From positions 1,391,910,863-1,391,974,862 of the forward strand of contig OY856410.1 in assembly GCA_963693085.1 (NCBI GenBank): a stretch of DNA of 64,000 nucleotides, in the 5' to 3' direction. The translations under genes and the position numbers were made by a program. Under the pieces are notes generated by a model that saw nothing but the letters and a program-made list of their open reading frames with translations, made no database searches and had not been told where the DNA came from. This document shows positions 1-10,323 of the stretch, in pieces; position 1 is the stretch's first letter; each line of letters opens with the position of its first letter. This stretch comes from Alisma plantago-aquatica. Taxonomy: Eukaryota > Streptophyta > Magnoliopsida > Alismatales > Alismataceae.

Positions 1-99
1 AATGAAAATAATGAACTCATCCCACCCGCATTGTCACAGGGTGGAGAATGTGCATTTATAAAAAAAGGCTGAACAAAGCTACTAAGAGAAATCACTTCC

Positions 100-680
100 C
101 TCCTCCCTTCCATGATCAAGTCCTTGATCACTTGGATCATCAAGAGTTATTCTACTATCTAGACTTTATGTTGACTTCTTTTAGATTCCTATTCATCTAG
201 ATGAACAAGATGAAACCACATTCATAAGCCCTTTCAGCACTTATGCCTTTAAGAGGATGCCCTTCACGTTGTGTAATGCCCCTACCACCTTCTAGTGTTG
301 TATGGTTTCCATTTTTATAGGTTTGATGGAAGTATTTGTGTATGATTTCTTCATCTATGATGACTCTTTTGACTCTTGTTTTCACTACCTATCTTTGATG
401 TTAGAAAGATGTGAAGAAGTACATTTGGTGTTGAATTAGGAGAAATGGCACTTCATGATGAAGGAGGCCATTCTCCTAGGCCACAAAGTGATAAGTAGAG
501 GGATTGAGGTTTATAAGGCAATGATTGAAGTATTAAAAATCTTCACCCACCCTCAAATTTCAAAGACGTTTGTGCCTTCTTGGCATACAATCGATTCTAC
601 TACTGGTTCATCAAATATTTCTCCAAAATTGCTAAGTCAATGACCAATCTTCTACTAAAGGATGACATATTTTCTTTTGA
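100..680 (+). pseudogene. Athila-type Ty3/gypsy reverse transcriptase relic
   Basis: Remnant of the reverse transcriptase of a Ty3/gypsy polyprotein. The conceptual translation, read through stops and small shifts, follows the Athila lineage: a segment equivalent to the palm (about 120-320), the catalytic-box neighbourhood near 335-365 reading as a degraded MISSSMM-like string, then a well preserved thumb and connection (about 400-560: EKWHFMMKEA, LGHKVISRGIEV) and YRW/F-FIKYFSKIAKSMTNLL near 590-650. The upstream palm is scarred by several stops and shifts. It runs directly into the RNase H relic. It cannot be expressed as an intact enzyme. Athila assignment rests on the thumb and on the RNase H to integrase spacer that follows; confidence is high for Ty3/gypsy, somewhat lower for the lineage. 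Confidence 0.85.
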
Positions 681-1130
681 TGTTGCTTTCATGGAAAGCT
701 TCACCACCTTGAAGGATTCTCTCACTACCATGTCCATCATTCGAGCACCAGACTGGTCTGAACCTTTTGAGATCATGTGTGATTCTAGGGACTATGTCGT
801 GGGAGTGGTCTTAGGCCAGTATATTGACAAGATGCTTTGTGCCATCTATTATGCCTTGAAAACTCTTGATGAATTGTAGTAGAATGGTGCCAAAACAGAG
901 AAAGAATATCTTTCTATCATTTACGCCTTCAAAAAACTCAGATCCTACCTTGTCGTCTCCAAAGTGATTGTCTACACCAACCATGCCGCCACCCGTTATT
1001 TGACAATGAAGAAGGATGCAAAAGCCTAGACCCATATGGTGGGTCCTCTTACTACAAGAATTCAATCTTTAGATCCATGATAAGAATGTAGGCAAGAAAG
1101 TCATAGCAGATCACTTTAGTCGAATGCATC
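681..1130 (+). pseudogene. Athila-type Ty3/gypsy RNase H relic
   Basis: RNase H domain continuing the reverse transcriptase relic. Visible blocks are FEIMCDSRDYVVGVVLGQ (about 764-818, with the first catalytic Asp of the CDxSxYxxG block kept), IYYALKTLDEL (about 844-878), an EKEYLSIIYAFKKLRSYLV block (about 898-955, catalytic Glu region) and a VIVYTNHAA block (about 965-990), where the family normally has Asp in the TDH triplet but this copy reads TNH. A stop (TAG, 877-879) interrupts it after LDEL. The next recognisable block is ADHFSRM near 1108, the usual end of RNase H in this lineage. Broken and non-functional. Confidence 0.85.
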
Positions 1131-2110
1131 CCCTTAACAATGATAGTGGCCCCACTGATGATTCCCTTTCAGACGATCAGCTAATGAAAGTTTCATCTGA
1201 CATTCCATGGTTTGTAGACTTTGTGAATGACCTTGTTGCATGAGTCATATCACTCGAATACATAGGCCACACGAAGAAGAAATACTTCGATGATGTTAAG
1301 AAGTACTGTTGGGATTTACCATACCTCTTCTACCGTGGTACCTTGGTGATGATGGCCTATACTGAAGGTGTGTTGTTGGAGAAGAAGGACAAGCAATTCT
1401 TGATAAATGTCACTCAGCCCAACAAGTGGCCACATGAGGACTAAGAAGACTCCTTTGAAAGTTCTTCAGTGCAAATTTTATTGTCCTATCATCTTCAAAG
1501 ATTCTTATGAGTACATTTTATCTTGCAATCTATACCAAAGGTTTAGAAATATTTCTAAGTTTGAGGAGATTCCTTTGACATATTTGTAAAAAGGAGAGCT
1601 TTTTGATGTTTGGGGATTGAACTACATGGGTCCATTCCAACCTTATTACGGATACTCTTACATTCTTGTTGTGGTATATTATATGTCCAAGTGGGTTGAG
1701 GTGATCATCACTACCAAAAGTGACTCAAAGCCCATTATGAAGTTGTTTAAGGATATCATCTTCCCTAGGTTCAAGGTAACACACACAATAATCTTTGATG
1801 GAGGGTCACATTTCTTAGGGAAAAAGTTTGAGCTCTTACTAAAAAGATATTGTGTTAATCATTGAGTAGCTATGACATATCATCCTCAAACCAACAACCA
1901 AGTTGAGGTGTCCAACTAGCAAATCAAAGCCATCCTTGAGAACATAATTAGAAAAATGAAAAAAGATTGGGCATTGAAGCTCAATGATGACTTGTGGGCA
2001 TGTCAGACTGCATCCAAGACACCTTTGGGCACCACTCCATTCCAATTGATCTATGGTAAGTCTTTCCATCTCCCTTTTGGAGTGGAGCCCAAACCTGGAT
2101 GGCAATTCGA
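1131..2110 (+). pseudogene. Athila-type Ty3/gypsy integrase relic
   Basis: Integrase part of the same polyprotein. A spacer typical of Athila (blocks equivalent to SDDQLMKV, PWFVDFVNDLVA, KKKYFDDVKKY) occupies about 1160-1310. The zinc-binding domain follows at about 1410-1590 (GHMRTKKT, KVLQCKFY, CNLYQRFRNIS); His and Cys ligands are only partly kept. The catalytic core begins near 1605 with WGLNYMGPFQPYYG and SYILVVVYYMSKWVEV (first catalytic Asp replaced: LNYMGPF where the family has DFMGPF) and continues to IIFDGGSHF near 1790 (second Asp present) and to the YHPQTN(N)QVE(V)SN block near 1878-1920 where the third acidic residue lies. Stops at 1587, 1863 and 1917 and frame breaks show a dead copy. 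Confidence 0.85.
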
Positions 2111-4144
2111 TTTCTAAATTTTGACTTGTCTCTCTCTATAGAGAAATGTTTCTCACAATTGTAAGAGTTGGAGAATTAATACATATACACATATGAGAAT
2201 GCATGTATCTACAAAGAGTGGAGCAAGATGTGGCATGATGGCCACCTCAAATGAAAAGACATTTAAGTGGGAGATCAAGTTTTGCTCTAAAACTCCTACT
2301 TGAGACTATTTTAGGGGAAATTTCTATCTCGATGGCACAGGTTATACCTTGTGAAGAAGATCTACCCCCACGATGCATTTGTGTTGTGAGACAAGAACAA
2401 GGGTGAATTTGTTGCGAACGGACATTGTAAAAACTCGGTCTTTTTGGCCAAATTTTTTCAACATGATTTAAATTAGAATACATATAAAAGAGTATGGATA
2501 CAGTCATGCTTTACATTCAGAGTCACAAAAGCTTATACATATTGAATACAATTAGAAACATAGATGATTCCTACCAACTCTTCAATAGAGGACTACCCAT
2601 GCATGTCTCTTTAATATCTTCCATATATCACATGTCCATGAGACCACACATAAACCCAAAGAAGGGAAACATAGGTCAGCAAAGCTAACTGTATCCAATT
2701 ATTGAGCTATTTAAGAAAACGAGTTCCAAATATGATTTAGGTATATGATTAGTTTTAGCAGGGGACTATTTGTAGGAAGTAGTTTAGAAAAATAAGAATC
2801 ACAAACATCAATGTTTTCGATGTTCACAATTCAAAATGATAATTTCACAATATTATGTAGGTATCAACTATGCAAGATTTTCCATGCCCAAAATATCAAT
2901 ATATTTAAGATTATTTGTGACAAAATGGTCAACATTAAATATTAGGATTAAACAATGTCATATCATATCTTTCAAGGGATAAAATTCCATGCATTCAATC
3001 ATCTATGTAAGAACAACACAATATCCTGATTGTTATTTTAACCATTTGAATGGGGGACAACTAATGCATTACAACATGTGAAAAGGGCAGTGGGACGTAC
3101 CCTACCTCAAGAAATCCAAATCTCTTAGGAGACAAAGCTCAAAGGGAGTCAAAACTTCATTAGATAAAATCAAGTGCTATCTTAATATTTTAAAAAATCA
3201 AACAAAACAATTTAGGGGTGGTGACCTTTGATGATAGGGATAGCTTATAAAATTGGTTAGGGTTCACCATCAAACAAGATGCATGGACATCAAGAGGGAA
3301 AAGAAATAACCCAATACGGAAATTGAGAATCCGTTACCTTATTCCCAATCAAGAGTTTCCAATCAAAATGCACTCAAAGGTCAATAGATTCCAAGTTCTC
3401 AAGAATCTAGCAAGAATAATATTTTAGGGTCATTATGTGGCACACAACTTGGAAATCACTTCTTTAGTTCTTATTATGTGAATTTACCACTTTGCCCCAT
3501 ATTAGCTGAGATACCTAATAGTCATATTTGGTTGTTATAACATCTCATTATAACTCATCAAGCTCATTTCCTTCAATGTAGTCCTCATCTAGCACATGAT
3601 ATACCAACCATTACCCATGTTCGTAACATATAATTTATGAGTTCATATTTACATATACATATACAAATAATCCTTAGATTCAAGTGTCATTAATGAGGTG
3701 AATGTTCATATGATTATGCTGGTATGATTCGTAGGGGTAGATCATTCATACAAACTCACTTGAGGTCCATCATCTTCCATATTTATGGATCCAAGCATTT
3801 ATTACTTATCATTTTACATTACCGTGGACTTAGGTCTAGGACATGATTAATTAAGTAAAGAGGGTTAAACATGGTAGTATTAGGGTGAGAAAGATGTAAA
3901 ACATAGTTCATTTATTAATTCATAATGTTCTTGTTTTTTTTCTTATTTATCATGTTCTATTCCCTAAGATAATTGGCCACATAATCAGATTCCAACCACT
4001 TAGCATATTAGAAATCATAGACATTACGTATATAAATTGACTTGTTGAGAAGGTCTTCATGGTCATTAGATCAGATGAGGTTGGGGATCCCAATGCTATC
4101 ATGATTTGTATGGTGGTCATCTTGACCCCCTAGTGGCACCAGGC
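2111..4144. other. Non-coding stretch, unassigned
   Basis: No gene recognised. The sequence is AT-rich and follows the Athila integrase relic, so it may be the 3' untranslated part or LTR of that element; a purine run (TGGGGGAC near 3052) could be a decayed polypurine tract, but no matching second LTR lies in the window. Nothing else can be supported. Confidence 0.5.
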
Positions 4145-4878
4145 TTGGTTTAGTATGTATCCCTAGACAACCAGTCATACAATGATTTTAATGTAGCATC
4201 ATTTACTTGATTTGATAATAATAAAAAGGCAATTCTATCTATTGTGTTTTTTTCAATTAAGAGATAATGATATAACATCATAGATGTCTAGAGAATGATG
4301 TTACTCAGTGCATTTGTCTTCAAGTTGAGGAGATGAACAATGATATCATATGTATGATAAGAGTACATACATTCTTGTTATACCCCTAGTTGGATGTTAC
4401 TGTGGAATATGAAAGTAATACATAAGACTAGAATGTGTGTTGACTGATGATAGAGTCTCATTAGTCATGACATTGGATATCAAGTCAAACATATAGGTAC
4501 TTGTTAGAGAATAGTGTATCAGATAGGCCCACCTTGAGAGTGATACATGGAACCATTGAATGGTAGTAAGAATCAACTCTCAATGTAATAATGGTATTTG
4601 TGATTCTTAGACCTAAAGTCACTGCACTTATCACATGTCATTCGATGAACTTTGACACCATCCAACATGACCTTGAATAAGGTTTCCATAAAAGTGGTTC
4701 TCAAATACATTGTGATACATGGGGATTGATTGTGAGTATTGTAAATGGGATTCTTCCCTCCTTATGGAGTTGATATCATGGCCACTTGATAAGTGAGACT
4801 GATAAATGCATGATCATTATCATGTGAGTCAATATATGATATTGAGCACCCATTTATATCAACAGTCTGCTCTAGTTT
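4145..4878 (+). repeat. copia 5' LTR, left part
   Basis: First 0.73 kb of the 5' LTR. It aligns with the 3' LTR at 23320-23454 and 25186-25790 (for example the shared blocks around 4205-4240 and 23385-23415) and with the LTR at 62873-63600. The exact left edge is uncertain because the TGTTGGTATG start seen at 23320 is here replaced by a TTGGTTTAGTATG-like sequence. The LTR is cut at 4878 by element E1 and resumes at 16245. Confidence 0.85.
4874..4878. repeat. Target site duplication of E1, left copy (AGTTT)
   Basis: AGTTT lies directly before the TGTAACATCC start of the E1 left LTR and again at 16240-16244 directly after its right LTR. Five bases is the normal length for Ty3/gypsy and Ty1/copia integration, and the flanks rejoin into a continuous copia LTR. 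Confidence 0.92.
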
Positions 4879-6341
4879 TGTAACATCCCTGACCTGGGTT
4901 ATGAATTAACCCTAGAGGTTTTGCCTAATAAGGTAGAGTAGATTCTTAATCTTACCTTGGGAAAAGTAATTAGGGCTCATGAGGAACTTATGTTTCAATT
5001 TTGGTCCTGTTTGGACAATGTTGAAACAATGTTTTCTTATTTTGGACTAAAGTGCAAATTGCCCAAATTGGAGGGGTTAAATTGCAAATGTTGCATGATA
5101 AGATGTGCCTATGATGTTTTGACATCATAAGAATGAATATGATGTAGTGGTAAGGTTTCTACAAGTCTGGACACCAAGATAGAGCTTGTTGGACAATGTT
5201 GTGCATTAAAACCCAGTTTTGGTGTAAAGTGCAATTTACCCAAAACCTAGGGTTCAATATGCAAATTACCACTTCAATAAGGTCCCTAATGTTTCTTGGC
5301 ATATAGAAAAGAAAATGAGAGGTACTCCTCATTTGAATTAAGTTGGAGGAGAGAGAATCTTGATATTAAAATAATCAAGATTTAATCTTAAGTGAAACCC
5401 TAATTCAATTTAGGGCAAAAATGAATGTATTGATTAAAGGGCCTTCAACCAAAATGTTTTGGGTTGATTTTGAATAAGGATGGAAGTTCCTTTGACAAGA
5501 TAAGGAACGAAAATATCTTAAGTAGGTGAAATTCCACTCACCTTATTATAAGGAAAAGAATTTCCACTCAAAAAGATATATTAATATTATAATGGATTAA
5601 GGTGCTTATTTTCTTTTCCCTTAATCCATGGATAATGGAAGGGAGTTCGGTGGCTTTGAGTTTCATTTGTATGCAAGCAAACCAAGGAGGAAGAGGTGGT
5701 ACTATTTTTGGAATTAAATGCATTTTAATAAGGCATTTTCTCTCTCATCAATTTCCTTATAAAAGTGCCATTTCCAAGCCCAAACCAAGGCCTTTTTCGG
5801 ATTTTCTTCTTCCCCTTGCTTGCAAAACCGACCAAGGAGCTAGGGAGGAGCATGTATCACGTCCCCAACCTGTGGGAAATCCCTTGACCTTCGTTCTCCT
5901 TGATTTCATGGTGGAAATCGAAAATAAATTATGGATTCCTTCTTATTTCGATCTCCTCTTCAACCCTAGCCAACTTTTGCAATCAAAAGCTTGAGGACGA
6001 GCCTAGGGGGAGTTGCTAGAGCTTCATACACCATTAATGGCGTGATCTTGGAGCTTTGGAGCTCAATTGGAGGCGGGTTTTATAACTCAAACCCTTAAAC
6101 ATTGCTATTGCATCAATTCTCTATGCTTTGTTGATTGATTTCTTCAATTTGATACACACTTGTTTCTTTGCTACAATTTCCATCACGAACGGTTGCTGTT
6201 CTTGGTTGTTCGAAGGAAGGGGATGATTACATCATCCTAGATGCTTATCCAAAGAAAATTACCAAGCAAAACCGTTTTGATAGCTACTCCAAATCGTTTT
6301 AATTTGATTGTCTATGCGGTTTCAGCAAACCGTTTAAGGGC

Positions 6342-7470
6342 AAACGGTTTGAAACCGTTTGGGAGAAAACGGTTTGAAACCGTTTGGGAGAAAACGGTTT
6401 CAAGACCGTTTGAGATGGTTGACCAAGCGTTGACCGTTTGGGAATTTTGTTCCTAATTATGTAGGCTGATAACCCTCCAAATTTGAGGGATTAAATCCAA
6501 AGGAATCGAGAGTTGAAGGCCAATCAATTAGGCAATCGAATTGAATTATGTGCTGATTTTCAACCTGATTAACTTGACCTGGTTGAGAAAACGGTTTCAA
6601 GACCGTTTGATATGGTTGAACAAGCGTTGACCGTTTGGGATTCCTGTTCATAATTATGTTTATTAATAACCCTCCAAATTTGAGGGATTAAATCCAAAGG
6701 AATCGTGAGTTGAAGCCTAATCAATTAGGAAAAACCTAATTGGATTAAGTGCTGATTTTCAATCTGATTTAATTGAACTTTTTGGGCAAACGGTCTCAAG
6801 ACCGTTTGAGTGCGTTGACCAAGCATTGACCGTTTGGTATTACTGTTCCTAATTATGTGGTATAATGACTCACCGAATTTGAGGGATTAACTCCCAAGGA
6901 ATCATGAGTTGAAGGCTATTCAATTAGGCAAACCCTAATTGAAAACAGTGCTGAAATTCCAATGAGTTAAGTTGAGATTTTGGGTTGATTAGCCCAAACG
7001 GTTTCAAGACCGTTTGGGGATCACCCAAACGGTCTCAAGACCGTTTGGGGGTCACCCCAAGACCGTTTGGAGGTCTGGGTTCAAGTATAGTTGACCAATT
7101 GAAGGTACAAAGGTACTAATCATATTGCAATGTAGTGCTGCTTTGTTGATCAACTCGATAGACCAATCCATGATGATTTTTCACTAGAATCCAAAGGTTG
7201 GATGGGCCAAACGGTCTCAAGACCGTTTGGAGCTCATCCAAACGGTCTCAAGACCGTTTGGTGGTCACCCAATACCATTTGGAGGTCTAGGGTTGAGTAT
7301 GGTTAGGTGTTTGAAGGTCTAAAGGTACCAAGCTGTTATACAATGCAATGCTGATTTGGTGATCAATCCAATGATTCAAACCTTAATTGGATGGCTTGTA
7401 TTTGAGTGATATGATGGTAAAACGGTCTCAAGACCGTTTGGAGGTCATCCAAACGACCTCAAGACCGTTT
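6342..7470. repeat. Palindrome cluster AAACGGT(Y)T..A(R)ACCGTTT in E1 left LTR
   Basis: About ten full copies of a 19-20 bp inverted repeat: 6342-6360, 6367-6385, 6392-6411, 6589-6608, 6788-6807, 6996-7015, 7027-7046, 7209-7228, 7240-7259, 7420-7439, plus imperfect copies (7451-7470) and half sites (near 7055). Two symmetric forms occur, AAACGGTTTGAAACCGTTT and AAACGGTCTCAAGACCGTTT, plus an intermediate with one TTT/AGA arm pair that would still pair by G-U in RNA. AACGG is the core of the plant M-phase MSA element bound by MYB3R proteins; any link is inference. Confidence 0.85.
6446..7080 (+). repeat. Tandem modules of about 200 bp in E1 left LTR
   Basis: Three consecutive units (about 6446-6648, 6649-6843, 6844-7080) each begin with a GTTCCTAATTATG-like block, continue with AATTTGAGGGATTAA and GGAATC.. 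GAGTTGAAG, then a GTGCTGA block, and end with an AAACGGT..ACCGTTT palindrome and TTGACCGTTTGG. Two more diverged units follow to about 7450. The array explains part of the length of the LTR; the corresponding units are at about 13008-13600 in the right LTR. Confidence 0.8.
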
Positions 7471-7870
7471 GGGGTCAGGTCATACCCAATTTGGATAATG
7501 GTTCAATAGTTTCAAAGTAACCAATCTTGCATTGATGAGAGTTGTTGGATCTTCGATTCCAAACCCTAATTCAATTGAATCAAACCCTAATTGATGATCA
7601 ATTGAGGGTCAATTGAGGGTCAAATCAGTTTAAGTTTGACCTATTAAACTCAATTGAAGTATGAGTATAGGTCCAATTGATGATTGGTTCCATGAATTCA
7701 ATGATTGAAGGAATCAACATTGAAAACCCCAATTCAATTGGATACCTCATGTCATTGAAGGTCCAATTGATCAAACCTTTTTGGAACCTAATGTAATTAG
7801 GTGAGAGATACCCTTAATGGTACTAATCAATAATGCATAAAAAATGCATGGATCCAATATATGATTAGTA

Positions 7871-8060
7871 AACCCTGGTTGAGGGTGTATCCTTGTGAAA
7901 CCCTAGTTGAGGGTGTATCCTTATAAACCCTGGTTGAGGGTGTATCCTTGTGAAACCCTAGTGGAGGGTGTATCATTGTGAACCCTGGTTGAGGGTGTAA
8001 CCTTGTGAAATACTAGTGGAGGGTGTATCCTTGTGAAACCCTAGTTGAGGGCGTATCATT
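7871..8060 (+). repeat. Minisatellite, period near 28 bp, E1 left LTR
   Basis: Seven or so degenerate units alternating AACCCTGGTTGAGGGTGTA and AACCCTAGTGGAGGGTGTA, each followed by TCCTTGTGA or TCATTGTGA. The right LTR has the same array at 14368-14583 with a slightly different number of units. Confidence 0.85.
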
Positions 8061-8548
8061 GCGATTGTTTATAGGCAACTTTATAATAAAGTTATGCCTT
8101 AAACTAAGATAAGTCCATATCACGTGAGATAGTTGGACAATTCTAATGTGCGGCCTATGCATTATATGCTAAGGGTGAGTATTCTGTGATGGAATGTATT
8201 AAGAGGGCAAATACCTTAATACAAGATAAAGTTGGTTAAATCAAGAGGGTCTGAATTAATGAGAAATGGGGAACCCTAACCCTAATTTGGGGAAAAGGGA
8301 ATGATAAACCATGTTTGATAGTGAACCCTAATTCTTGGTTAAGGAATGATGGTGTTACTATTGTATCACATGATGTGATGAATATCTTGTATGATTGTTA
8401 TCATGCCTAATTACCATGCAGGTATGATGGGATGATCAATATAGCCAAGTTTGGGCTGTGACATTTATATAATAAATGTTGATTGGCTTTTCGTGCGTTG
8501 ATGTTGTTGTTGCTTTATAAAAGCAACAATGTGTATGGATTTTATGAA

Positions 8549-9004
8549 CCATGTGAATAAGTTGTTGCCTAGTGAGAGGTGACAAGATGTGAATGACCTT
8601 GTGAGCCATGTGAATAAGTTGTTGCCTAGTGAGAGGTGACAAGATGTGAATGGCCTTGTGAGCCATGTGAATAAGTTGTTGCCTAGTGAGAGGTGACAAT
8701 ATGTGAATGGCCTTGTGAGCCATGTGAATAAGTTGTTGCCTAGTGAGAGGTGACAAGATGTGAATGGCCTTGTGAGCCATGTGAATAAGTTGTTGCCTAG
8801 TGAGAGGTGACAAGATGTGAATGGCCTTGTGAGCCATGTGAATAAGTTGTTGCCTAGTGAGAGGTGACAAGATGTGAAGGGCCTTGTGAGCCAAGTGAAT
8901 AAGTTGTTGCCTAGTGAGAGGTGACAAGATGTGAATGGCCTTGTGAGCCATGTGAATAAGTTGTTGCCTAGTGAGAGGTGACAAGATATGAATGGCCTTG
9001 TGAG
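8549..9004 (+). repeat. 57-bp tandem repeat, 8 copies, E1 left LTR
   Basis: Exactly eight 57-bp units starting CCATGTGAATAAGTTGTTGC and containing CTAGTGAGAGGTGACAAG, differing by single substitutions. Period 57 is a multiple of three and no stop falls in several frames, so long open frames run through it on the minus strand; these are artefacts. The right LTR has six copies (15071-15412). Confidence 0.95.
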
Positions 9005-9834
9005 CCATGTGTGATGCTTGGGTAACAAGTATCATGTTTACTTGTAACATTTGTGTTAGTAAGTTATGCTAGAGAACTTGGATGATGTTACATTCCTGTT
9101 ATATATCTATAGTTCATTGATGATTATTCATATCTGTTGTATTCATTACAAGTAGATGGATGAACTATGATTCTACCATGGGTAGATGCAATGCTCTTAT
9201 TGGAAATGGAGAATTTCTTATTTTGTATATGAAGAATAATTCTGCCTATTAATGCAAAAGTAACCCCTGCTCAGTTTAATTTCATAATCTTCTATAACAA
9301 TGTTTCTGGCGGAGAGTTATATCTCTCGCTGGGGCAATTTACAATTGTATCACCCCCGTGGGAAACATTTTTAGGTATGCATGAAAGGCAGAGCAGAAAC
9401 CCTAGAACAAGGAAAGAGCAGCAGCAACAGCAACAGCAGGGACAGCAATAACATATCAGGTGGAGATATTGTCTGTCTAGTCATATAGATAGTAGTCCTA
9501 TGTGTCGTCTCTGTACTCTCAGGTCCTCGGAGGTTTTAGTCAGTGTTTTTGATATATCAGTCTGAGGTTTTGGCTTGATGCCTCGAGATTATGCTTCCTG
9601 CATATATGTTTATAAGGCAGCTGATGATGTAGTCTCTGGAAAAATATGGTACAGGATATGTACGTTTGAAATAGAATGTATATGATATACAATGGCATTT
9701 GTTGGAAAAGATTTCCTATGTGTGGATCTCTTTGCAAAAAGTTTTAATTTTTAGTGATTTTTGCTAATCCGCTGCTTGATGAACGCTTCCACATTAGTTA
9801 ATCTTGTTTTCGCGAGACGGTCATCACAATTTAG

Positions 9835-9846
9835 TGGTATCAGAGC
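9835..9846 (+). promoter_or_regulatory. E1 primer binding site (initiator-Met tRNA)
   Basis: TGGTATCAGAGC, complementary to the 3' end of plant initiator methionine tRNA, six bases downstream of the LTR end at 9828. It fixes the left LTR boundary and the plus orientation of E1. Confidence 0.93.
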
Positions 9847-9960
9847 TCTAGGTTCGCTGAGTCTACAGAGACATATGACTGAGGTAGTAGAGTCTGTTCT
9901 GGTGTCATCCAGTGTATCTGAAAGTGCCTTCTGCTCATATAAGAGGAGAAGAACTTAAAG

Positions 9961-10062
9961 ATGACTGGGTCACATGAGGAGGTTGCTACAGGAAGAAGCA
10001 ATGTTGCACTAGGAAAAGGTGCATGGGAGCAGGCAAGAGAGAGATATAGAAATGATGCCTGA
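9961..10062 (+). CDS. Short open frame in E1 leader, 33 codons
   Basis: ATG at 9961 opens 33 codons ending TGA at 10060-10062, beginning MTGSHEEVA and ending WEQARERYRNDA, rich in charged residues. It lies 114 bases after the primer site, where the gag start of an autonomous relative would be expected. It could be the stub of a gag N-terminus kept for RNA packaging, or chance. No family recognised. Low confidence as a gene. Confidence 0.2.
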   Translation: MTGSHEEVATGRSNVALGKGAWEQARERYRNDA

Positions 10063-10159
10063 AGAAAATCTAGAGATGGAAAATCCTGTGTGTATAATGG
10101 TATGAAAAGTGGGGAATATGATAGTAAATAAAGTGCATACTACCTAATCTCAATACTTG

Positions 10160-10178
10160 TATACCCTGGCCAGGTATA
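10160..10178 (+). promoter_or_regulatory. E1 leader hairpin with TGGCCA loop
   Basis: TATACCCTGGCCAGGTATA: a 6-bp perfect stem TATACC/GGTATA (extendable by one G-U pair) with the 7-nt loop CTGGCCA, whose TGGCCA is self-complementary. The position, 313 bases after the primer site, and the same stem-loop at 35394-35412 in element E2 suggest a dimerisation or packaging signal. Function is inferred from architecture only. Confidence 0.55.
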
Positions 10179-10323
10179 TGATTATTGTAGATAAGGCAAG
10201 TATGAAACTCTTAGATTGTTATCTTTTTTATTACTATGATCAAGTAGTCATTCTGAAACAATCCAGAGAGTATAATGAAATTAAATAGGAAAAGCTAAGT
10301 GAAATATTTTAAAAAAAAATAAA

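Larger units (their letters stand above)
4879..9828 (+). repeat. E1 left LTR (4950 bp)
   Basis: Starts TGTAACATCCCTGACC and ends ...GGTCATCACA. It aligns to 11457-16239 almost base for base except for repeat-copy differences. Inside are, in order: a unique head (4879-6240), three to four roughly 200-bp modules rich in the palindrome AAACGGTCTCAAGACCGTTT (6342-7470), a minisatellite with period near 28 bp (7871-8060), eight 57-bp repeats (8549-9004) and a tail (9005-9828). An open frame of 130 codons at 5602-5994 recurs in the other LTR but not in the minus-strand solo LTR, so I do not treat it as a gene. Confidence 0.93.

Noticed and set aside
5602..5994. 130-codon open frame in the E1 left LTR, repeated at 12185-12577
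   Set aside because: The two copies are alike only because LTRs are copies. The diverged solo LTR (49946-50173, minus strand) does not keep the frame, and no domain is recognised.
8436..9050. Long open frames on the minus strand through the 57-bp array (also 14880-15458)
   Set aside because: The 57-bp period is divisible by three and free of stops in several frames; the frames overlap each other and follow repeat number. No domain.
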